Source: an uncultured Verrucomicrobia subdivision 3 bacterium
GTDB taxonomy: Bacteria; Verrucomicrobiota; Verrucomicrobiae; Limisphaerales; CAMLLE01
Direction: 5' to 3'
Assembly: GCA_946480555.1 (NCBI GenBank)
Contig: CAMLLE010000058.1
Location: forward strand, 1-10,328
Length of the DNA stretch: 10,328 nt
The notes under the pieces are model-generated. The model had not been told where the DNA came from. It saw only the letters and a program-made list of their open reading frames with translations, and did no database searches. Shown here piece after piece: positions 5,380 through 10,328 of this stretch. Position 1 is the stretch's first letter, and each line of letters opens with the position of its first letter. A program made the position numbers and the translations under genes.

Positions 5380-6567
5380 GTGAACAATCCTTTTTCCGCC
5401 GCCGATCATTGGCGCGGCAATTTCGACGAGGCTGGAATCCGGCAATGGGCCGAGCGCCTGCGCGCGCGGCTTCCGGCGGATCACGTCGATCTCGGGCTGG
5501 TCTTCATGGCGCCGCAGTTCTTCGCCAAGGCCCAGCAGGTCTTGGAAATCATCCGCGTGCATGCACGTCTGCCGCTGCTGATCGGTTGCTCCAGCCAAAG
5601 TTTGATCTGCGGCCCGGAAGAGATTGAGCACAACGCCGGCATCAGTCTTGGCATTTACTCTCTGCCCGGCGCGAAACTCACCGCGTGTCACTTCACGCAG
5701 GAACAGGTTGAAGAAGCAAACGGCCCCGGTTATTGGCGGATGGAAACCGGCGTGGAACCGGATCAAACCAACGGCTGGCTCGCTTTCATCGATCCCTTCC
5801 ACATCGACAGCGAATCCTGGCTGCGCGGCTGGAACGAAGCCTTTGGGCCCGTGCCGATCATGGGCGGGCTGGCGAGCGGCGATTTCTCCGAACAACGCAC
5901 GCAAGTGTACCTCAACGGCGACGTCTTCGAGGAAGGTGGCGTGGCGGTGGCGGTCGGCGGCGACATCCAGCTCGCCAGTGTCATTTCACAAGGTTGCACA
6001 CCGATCGGCGAAACCTGGACGCTCACCAAGGTGGAGGAAAATGTCATTCACGAAATCGGCAATCGGCCCGCCTATGAAGTCCTCGCAGAAACGTTCAATC
6101 AACTCAGCGCGGCGGAACAGAAAGTGGCGCGCGGCAATCTGTTCATCGGCCTCGTGGTGAACGAATATTTGGAGGATTTCCATCGCGGCGATTTCCTGAT
6201 CCGCAATCTGCTCGGCGCGGATGCCCGTTCCGGCAGCATTGTGGTGGGCGCCTATCCGCGGCTGGGCCAGACGGTTCAATTTCAGCGTCGTTCCGCCGCG
6301 GCTGCGATGGAAGACATGGACGAACTGCTGCAGCGAGCGCGGGAGAAGTTGAAGAGCAACACCGTCCTGGGTGGCTGCCTGTGCAGCTGCAATGGTCGCG
6401 GCGAAAACTTGTTTGGCAGGCCGAACCACGATGCGAAGTGCGTGCAAGATCAGTTTGGCCCGATCGGCGTCGCTGGGTTCTTCTGCAATGGCGAGATCGG
6501 TCCGGTCGGTGAAAAGAGTTTTCTGCATGGCTTCACTGCCTCGCTGGCCTTGTTTGTGAAGAAATGA
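5380..6567 (+). CDS. Stand-alone FIST (FIST_N/FIST_C) domain protein
   Basis: This 395-residue soluble protein carries both halves of the FIST sensory module, a domain predicted from comparative genomics to bind small ligands such as amino acids and usually found attached to signalling domains. The N-terminal half (about residues 30-215) includes HARLPLLIGCSSQSLI, MGGLASGDF and VYLNGDVFEEGGVAVAV. The C-terminal half (about 220-395) includes PAYEVLAETFNQL, GNLFIGLVVNE, GDFLIRNLLGAD, GCLCSCNGRGENLFG and IGVAGFFCNGEIGPVG, all typical of FIST_C. No kinase, receiver, GGDEF or methyl-accepting part is attached, so it must act with a partner or in another role. There is no signal peptide or membrane span, so it is cytoplasmic. 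The start is a GTG at 5380 without a clear Shine-Dalgarno; the next in-frame ATG at 5506 would remove the conserved N-terminus. The frame upstream lacks ATG or GTG back to a stop at 5305. Confidence 0.9.
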   Translation: MNNPFSAADHWRGNFDEAGIRQWAERLRARLPADHVDLGLVFMAPQFFAKAQQVLEIIRVHARLPLLIGCSSQSLICGPEEIEHNAGISLGIYSLPGAKLTACHFTQEQVEEANGPGYWRMETGVEPDQTNGWLAFIDPFHIDSESWLRGWNEAFGPVPIMGGLASGDFSEQRTQVYLNGDVFEEGGVAVAVGGDIQLASVISQGCTPIGETWTLTKVEENVIHEIGNRPAYEVLAETFNQLSAAEQKVARGNLFIGLVVNEYLEDFHRGDFLIRNLLGADARSGSIVVGAYPRLGQTVQFQRRSAAAAMEDMDELLQRAREKLKSNTVLGGCLCSCNGRGENLFGRPNHDAKCVQDQFGPIGVAGFFCNGEIGPVGEKSFLHGFTASLALFVKK

Positions 6568-6576
6568 GCGATGAAT

Positions 6577-6610
6577 TGCCAGCGTAGCCGCCGAGGTAAC
6601 GAGGCGGAAT
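6577..6610. repeat. Likely dispersed intergenic repeat between converging genes
   Basis: The stretch GCGTAGCCGCCGAGGTAACG followed by AGGCGGAATG contains CCGCC and GGCGG, which can pair around the loop GAGGTAACGA. I recall similar strings ('AGCGTAGC.GCCGA.GTGAGGAGGC') scattered through verrucomicrobial intergenic DNA, but only one copy is present here, so the repeat status rests on memory and not on this sequence. It lies in the 130-nt gap between the converging FIST and AmpG-like genes. No T-tailed terminator is visible in that gap. Confidence 0.3.
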
Positions 6611-6697
6611 GTCCAACAGCAATCCTGCCTCCGGATACGCGAGCCGCCGCGATTCCATTCTGCACTCTTTGCGTTCCCTGCTGTTAAACAAGGATAG

Positions 6698-8014
6698 CTA
6701 CAACTCCTGTCGCTTTCCGAAATCCCTTTCCAACGGAATCAATGCCGTCACGATGAATCCCGGAATGGTTGCCAGCATCACCCAAACGAAAAAGTGCGGG
6801 TAACCGAGCTTCTCCTGCAACGCGCCGCTCCACATCGACGGCAGCATCAATCCCAGCGCCATGAATCCGGTGCAGATCGCGTAATGTGCCGTCTGATGCG
6901 AACCGCGTGCGATGCGGATCATGTAAAGCATGTAAGCTGTGAAACCGAATCCGTAGCCGAACTGCTCCGCAGCAACGCAGCTGCCGATCAAGACCAGATT
7001 CGTCGGCAACGCATACGCAAGGTAAACAAACACCGCATCCGGCAAATGCATGACGAACACCATCGGCCACAGACAGCGTTTCAAACCGAACTGCGAGACA
7101 ATGAAGCCTCCCAGCAATCCGCCAAGCATCAGCGCGATCACGCCAACAGTGCCGTAGATGATCCCGAAATGCTCCTTGTCGAGGCCGAGCCCACCTTCCG
7201 CCCGCGGATCGATCAGGAACGTTTGCACCATTGGCAACAACTGCGCCTCGGCAAATCGGTAAAACAACAGGAATGCGAGCAGCGTCACGATGCCGTCCTT
7301 TTCAAAGAAGCTGCGGAAGGTCAGCCCGAACTCCGACCAGAATCGCCCGATTGAACCTGCGTTCCCCGGCTTGTCGGCTGGCGGTTGCGGCAAAATCCAA
7401 CGGTGGTAAACGCCGAAAATCCAGAACAACACCGCCATTCCACCGAATGCCAGCATCCATGCGCGTGCCGGATTCCCCCGCTCCATTTCAATCGACGCCA
7501 CGAGAAAAATGAACGGTCCTTTCACCGCCATGCTGGCGAGGCGGTAAACGGTGTTGCGCACCCCAACGAAGAAGGACTGTTGCGATTCCGACAGCGCAAG
7601 GATGTAGAAACCGTCCGCCGCGATGTCATGCGTGGCAGAACTGAATGCTAGGAGGAAGAAACAAACGATGGACGCGGGCACAAACCACGGCGTGGGCAGC
7701 ACAAAGACCAGCGCCGCGAGAGTGCCGCACAGCAGCAGCTGCATGCTCCAAATCCACATGCGGCGCGTTTTCAACAAATCGACAACCGGGCTCCAGAGGG
7801 GTTTGATGACCCACGGCAAATAAAAAAGACCGGTGTAAAACGCGACCCGCTCGTTGGGAATGTCGAAGTCTTTGTAGAGCAGCAATGCCACGCTTGTGAC
7901 GAGCGCGTTCGGCAATCCTTCCGCCAGATACAATGTCGGAATCCAGGCCCACGGACTGCGTCGAGCGGCGGATTTGACTGAGTGATCGGCGGGCACACGC
8001 GTGTTTAGCAGCAA
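6698..8014 (-). CDS. AmpG-like (PAT family) MFS transporter
   Basis: This is a 438-residue inner-membrane protein with about twelve hydrophobic segments. The N-terminal block PTLYLAEGLPNALV, then FYLPWVIKPLWSPVVD and later FSSATHDIAADGFYI, matches the AmpG/PAT branch of the MFS, whose best known member, E. coli AmpG, imports anhydromuropeptides for peptidoglycan recycling. Many relatives in other phyla have unknown substrates, so the specificity is inferred only at family level. No AmpD, NagZ or MurQ gene is nearby. The start used is TTG at 8014-8012, with a weak GAAAG upstream; GTG at 7996 is an equally possible start and would remove six residues. The gene is divergent from the KDO/heptose cluster, separated by about 78 nt, and may share its regulation. 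It converges on the FIST gene at its 3' end. Confidence 0.88.
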   Translation of the reverse strand: MLLNTRVPADHSVKSAARRSPWAWIPTLYLAEGLPNALVTSVALLLYKDFDIPNERVAFYTGLFYLPWVIKPLWSPVVDLLKTRRMWIWSMQLLLCGTLAALVFVLPTPWFVPASIVCFFLLAFSSATHDIAADGFYILALSESQQSFFVGVRNTVYRLASMAVKGPFIFLVASIEMERGNPARAWMLAFGGMAVLFWIFGVYHRWILPQPPADKPGNAGSIGRFWSEFGLTFRSFFEKDGIVTLLAFLLFYRFAEAQLLPMVQTFLIDPRAEGGLGLDKEHFGIIYGTVGVIALMLGGLLGGFIVSQFGLKRCLWPMVFVMHLPDAVFVYLAYALPTNLVLIGSCVAAEQFGYGFGFTAYMLYMIRIARGSHQTAHYAICTGFMALGLMLPSMWSGALQEKLGYPHFFVWVMLATIPGFIVTALIPLERDFGKRQEL

Positions 8015-8021
8015 ACGCTTT

Positions 8022-8039
8022 CAGACGGCAAGTTGTCTG
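8022..8039. promoter_or_regulatory. Imperfect inverted repeat in the divergent promoter region
   Basis: CAGAC-N8-GTCTG lies in the short intergenic space between the divergent AmpG-like gene and kdsD. Its position is that expected of an operator for a dimeric regulator acting on both genes. Five-bp arms occur easily by chance, and no convincing -35/-10 pair was found around it. Confidence 0.2.
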
Positions 8040-8092
8040 CATCAAGCAAAGCGACGTTGAGAAAAGCCCGTCTCTCCCGCATGCTCTGGCCC

Positions 8093-9064
8093 ATGAGCCA
8101 TCTCGCTCAAGCTCGTAAGGTTTTTGACATCGAAATCGCCGCGCTCAAAGCCGTGCGCCGGCAACTTGACGGAGCATTCGAATCCGCCGTCGATGCCATT
8201 GCCACTGCAGTCGCCAACCGCGGCAAAGTCGTTGTCGTGGGCATTGGAAAATCGGGCAATGTCGGCCGCAAAATCGCCGCCACTCTGACCAGCACCGGTT
8301 CGCCAGGCGTGGTGTTGAACAGTGTCGATGCGCTGCACGGTGACGTGGGCATTGTGAACGACGGCGACGTCATTCTCGCGCTCAGTTACTCCGGCGAATC
8401 TGAGGAACTGCTCAATTTGCTTCCGGCGTTGAAACGCTTTTCGGTAAGCGTCATTTCACTGACTGGCGGCGCGAAGTCCGCCTTGGCCCGCCACAGCGAC
8501 ATTGTGCTCAACGTCCGCGTGCCCAAGGAAGCCTGCCCGTTCAACCTCGCGCCAACCTCCAGCACCACCGCCATGCTTGTGATGGGCGATGCGCTCGCCA
8601 TGGCAGTCCTTCAAGCGCGCGGCTTCAAGCAAAGCGATTTCGCGAAGTATCATCCGAGCGGCGCCATCGGCCGCGCCATGCTGCTGCGCGTCGGCGACAT
8701 CATGCGCAAGGAAGAGCGGAATGCCGTCGCGAGTGAATCGCTCAGCGTGAAGGAATCGTTGCTCGTCATGACGAAGGCGAAGTCCGGCAGCCTGTCCGTG
8801 GTGAACGCACGAGGCAAACTGGTGGGCGTGTTCACGGATGGCGATTTCCGCCGCCGCATGTCGCTGGACGACGATCTGCTTTCCCGTCCGCTCAAGTCGG
8901 TGATGACGCCCAAGCCGGTCTGCGTCCGCGACGATGCGCTCGCGGTGGAGGCGCTGAAGATTTTCAACCAACGCAACATCGACGATTTGATCGTGGTGAA
9001 TGCGAAGCACGAACCGGTGGGATTGATCGACTCGCAGGATCTGCCGAAGTTGAAAATCGTCTGA
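8093..9064 (+). CDS. kdsD: Arabinose-5-phosphate isomerase (SIS plus two CBS domains)
   Basis: This enzyme interconverts D-ribulose 5-phosphate and D-arabinose 5-phosphate, the first committed step to KDO of LPS; it is cytoplasmic. From ATG 8093 the product is 323 residues, close to the 328 of E. coli KdsD. The SIS domain (about 30-190) has GIGKSGNVGRK, SYSGESEEL and KEACPFNLAPTSSTTA. Lys53, Glu105, Glu146 and His187 line up with E. coli Lys59, Glu111, Glu152 and His193, described as active-site residues, at a constant offset. Two CBS domains follow (about 204-260 and 266-322), beginning VGDIM and VMTPKPV. In-frame upstream starts exist (ATG 8081, TTG 8033) but MSHLAQAR fits homologues best; none has a clear Shine-Dalgarno. 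KpsF or GutQ paralogues share this architecture, but the linked heptose genes favour a KDO/LPS role. It is followed after 48 nt by the gmhA-like gene. Confidence 0.92.
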   Translation: MSHLAQARKVFDIEIAALKAVRRQLDGAFESAVDAIATAVANRGKVVVVGIGKSGNVGRKIAATLTSTGSPGVVLNSVDALHGDVGIVNDGDVILALSYSGESEELLNLLPALKRFSVSVISLTGGAKSALARHSDIVLNVRVPKEACPFNLAPTSSTTAMLVMGDALAMAVLQARGFKQSDFAKYHPSGAIGRAMLLRVGDIMRKEERNAVASESLSVKESLLVMTKAKSGSLSVVNARGKLVGVFTDGDFRRRMSLDDDLLSRPLKSVMTPKPVCVRDDALAVEALKIFNQRNIDDLIVVNAKHEPVGLIDSQDLPKLKIV

Positions 9065-9112
9065 CGCGAGTTTGCGCTTTTCAACCTCGCAGCTGCCTTG
9101 TTTCATCTGCGC

Positions 9113-9709
9113 ATGAGCTTTGCCCAGCAGTTTCTCCAGGAAGTTCAACAAGTCACCCAGGGACTCGACCCAGCCGCGATTGAACGTGTCGTGGATGCAT
9201 TGGCGGCAGTGCGCGAACGCGGCGGCCGCCTGTTCATTCTGGGCGTCGGCGGCAGCGCGGCCAATGCGAGCCATGCGGTGAATGACTTCCGCAAGATTTG
9301 CGGGTTCGAATGTTACGCGCCGACGGACAACGTCTCCGAACTCACCGCGCGCACGAACGACGAAGGCTGGGCGACCATCTTCGCCGAATGGCTGAAGGGC
9401 AGCCGCATCAATGCGAAAGACGGACTTTTGATTTTCTCCGTGGGCGGCGGGAACCTGGAAAAGAATGTCAGCCCGAACCTGGTTTCCGCCATTCAGGTGG
9501 CGAAGCAAGTGGGCGCGACGATCACTGGCATTGTCGGGCGTGATGGCGGTTATACCGCGCGCGAAGCGAACGCGTGCGTGATCGTGCCGACCGTGAATCC
9601 AGATCACGTGACGCCGCATTCGGAAGCGTTTCAGGCCGTTGTCTGGCACCTGTTCGTGTCGCATCCGAAGCTGAAGGTGGGAAAAACCAAATGGGAGAGC
9701 ACGCGCTGA
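9113..9709 (+). CDS. gmhA: GmhA-type phosphoheptose isomerase (SIS domain), variant active site
   Basis: This is a 198-residue single-SIS protein of the sedoheptulose-7-phosphate isomerase family, which forms D-glycero-D-manno-heptose 7-phosphate, the first step to nucleotide-activated heptose. Recognisable parts are FILGVGGSAANASH (41-54), TARTNDEGW (78-86), GIVGRDGGYTA (139-149) and a C-terminal HSEAFQAVVWHLF (169-181). It differs from classical GmhA: the phosphate loop is SVGGGNLEKN instead of S-T-S-G-N-S. The metal ligands known from GmhA crystal structures (His, Glu, Gln, His) align by my reading with His54, Asp58, Glu171 and His179. This looks like a coherent subfamily rather than decay. 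ATG 9113 is preferred over a TTG 15 nt upstream. The 19-nt overlap with gmhB and the short gap after kdsD indicate one operon. A related sugar-phosphate isomerisation cannot be excluded. Confidence 0.85.
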   Translation: MSFAQQFLQEVQQVTQGLDPAAIERVVDALAAVRERGGRLFILGVGGSAANASHAVNDFRKICGFECYAPTDNVSELTARTNDEGWATIFAEWLKGSRINAKDGLLIFSVGGGNLEKNVSPNLVSAIQVAKQVGATITGIVGRDGGYTAREANACVIVPTVNPDHVTPHSEAFQAVVWHLFVSHPKLKVGKTKWESTR

Positions 9710-10287
9710 AAAGCGGAATGCGGGAAAGCGGGAAAGCGGAAACGCGCGCCGCGGTTTTCCTGGATCGCGATGGCGTGATCAATCGCGCGCTTCAGCGGGA
9801 CGGAAAGCCATATCCACCGGGCAGCCTTGCTGAATTCGAGATTCTTCCGGGAGTCGTTGAAGCCTGCCATCAACTTAAGCGCGCGGGATTTCTTCTCGTC
9901 GTGGCCACAAACCAACCTGACGTCGGCCGCGGCACAATGCGGCAGGAGGTGGTTGATGAGATTCACGCCTTCATGTGCCGCGAACTTCCCATCGATCGCG
10001 TGGAAGCGTGTTTTCATCCTGGCAAAGGCGCCTCGGATTGCGATTGCCGGAAACCGAAACCTGGAATGCTGTTACGCGCCGCTCGCGACCTGAACATTGA
10101 TCTGACCCGAAGCTGGATGGTGGGCGACCGCTGGCGCGATGTGGATTGCGGCAAAGCTGCCGGCGTTCGGACGGTATTCATCGACTGGGGTTACGACGAA
10201 GCGCTGCGCGCGCAACCGGACTTCTGCACCAGAAATTTGCCGGAAGCGGCAGCAATCATCCTCCGCGAAACAGGAAAACCCGGTTGA
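9691..10287 (+). CDS. gmhB: D-glycero-D-manno-heptose-1,7-bisphosphate 7-phosphatase
   Basis: This is a HAD-superfamily phosphatase that removes the 7-phosphate from heptose 1,7-bisphosphate, between the kinase and nucleotidyltransferase steps of ADP- or GDP-heptose synthesis. From ATG 9691 it is 198 residues. Motif I is FLDRDGVIN with nucleophile Asp25 and acid/base Asp27; motif II is VVATNQP with Thr73; the zinc-binding loop is Cys107-x-His109 and Cys117-x-Cys119; motif III is Lys121 in CRKPKPG; motif IV is VGDRWRD with Asp146 and Asp150. The zinc loop is shorter than in E. coli GmhB. The start is uncertain: ATG 9691 overlaps gmhA by 19 nt and has GGTGG ten nt upstream; ATG 9718 would give 189 residues. 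The first 18 residues are encoded partly by a GCGGGAAA tandem repeat and are probably not structured. Anomer preference (alpha or beta) cannot be told. Confidence 0.92.
   Translation: MGEHALKSGMRESGKAETRAAVFLDRDGVINRALQRDGKPYPPGSLAEFEILPGVVEACHQLKRAGFLLVVATNQPDVGRGTMRQEVVDEIHAFMCRELPIDRVEACFHPGKGASDCDCRKPKPGMLLRAARDLNIDLTRSWMVGDRWRDVDCGKAAGVRTVFIDWGYDEALRAQPDFCTRNLPEAAAIILRETGKPG
9713..9742 (+). repeat. Tandem GCGGGAAA-type octamer repeat at the gmhA/gmhB junction
   Basis: Units GCGGAAT, GCGGGAAA, GCGGGAAA and GCGGAAA follow each other directly after the gmhA stop and across the N-terminal codons of gmhB. The unit of eight is not a multiple of three, so gain or loss of a unit would shift the frame of gmhB if translation begins at 9691 or at 9718. 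Confidence 0.6.
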
Positions 10288-10328
10288 TGTCCGCCGCTGA
10301 TGCGATTAGTGTCCTAACCTGAAATTAT

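Noticed and set aside
5329..5904. Minus-strand open frame opposite the FIST gene ending MTKRTKANAAAK
   Set aside because: Most of it is a shadow of the FIST coding sequence. Only its last codons, from ATG 5367, are of interest, and they are discussed with the TGA-interrupted frame.
8456..9664. Minus-strand open frame of 402 codons across kdsD and gmhA
   Set aside because: It is antisense to two well-conserved enzymes, spans their intergenic gap, and its translation is Arg/His/Ala-rich as expected of a GC-rich shadow frame.
10287..10322. ATG overlapping the gmhB stop (TGATG) as start of a fourth operon gene
   Set aside because: The frame closes with TGA after 11 codons, and the other plus-strand ATG at 10300 closes after five, so no further gene begins inside the window.
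1..10328. CRISPR arrays, tRNA or rRNA genes, transposases, integrases, toxin-antitoxin or defence genes
   Set aside because: No regularly spaced repeats, cloverleaf-like segments, DDE or Tyr/Ser recombinase motifs or recognisable defence domains were seen on either strand.

Overview
The window looks like chromosomal DNA of a moderately GC-rich, Gram-negative bacterium, most likely a member of the Verrucomicrobiota (Pedosphaera/Limisphaerales-like). Three things suggest this. The secreted protein at 2639-3646 ends in a 'SSDLRNW...FYR' C-terminal block that I associate with exported verrucomicrobial proteins. Short dispersed-looking repeats occur between genes. LPS inner-core (KDO/heptose) enzymes imply an outer membrane. 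The taxonomic call is inference from sequence style, not from a marker gene.

Layout. Positions 1-767 (minus strand) carry a MoxR-type AAA+ ATPase cut by the left edge. Positions 768-1196 have no firm gene; they hold a weak small minus-strand ORF, a hairpin and the first copy of a 43-nt structured repeat. Positions 1197-2321 (plus) encode a putative lipoprotein that fuses a DUF1579-like domain to a GyrI/AraC-type effector-binding domain. Positions 2322-2638 hold the second copy of the repeat. Positions 2639-3646 (plus) encode a secreted protein of unknown function whose stop codon overlaps the start of a UMF1-type MFS transporter (3643-4974) in an ATGA junction, so the two are probably translationally coupled. 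Positions 4975-5379 hold hairpins and a minus-strand reading frame interrupted by one TGA. Positions 5380-6567 (plus) encode a stand-alone FIST-domain protein.

After a converging intergenic gap (6568-6697), an AmpG-like MFS transporter lies on the minus strand (6698-8014). Divergent from it is a three-gene plus-strand cluster: KdsD-type arabinose-5-phosphate isomerase, GmhA-type phosphoheptose isomerase and GmhB-type heptose-bisphosphate phosphatase. Together these supply precursors of KDO and ADP- or GDP-heptose for LPS core or surface glycans. The remaining enzymes of those pathways (kinase/nucleotidyltransferase, epimerase, KDO-8-P synthase) are not in the window.

Most of this is core envelope and transport biology. 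I found no phage, CRISPR, transposase or recognisable defence system. The most unusual items are the lipoprotein/effector-binding fusion, the structured repeat upstream of both exported-protein genes, the secreted protein coupled to an MFS transporter, the TGA-interrupted small ORF with a good ribosome binding site, and a GmhA subtype with altered active-site and metal residues.
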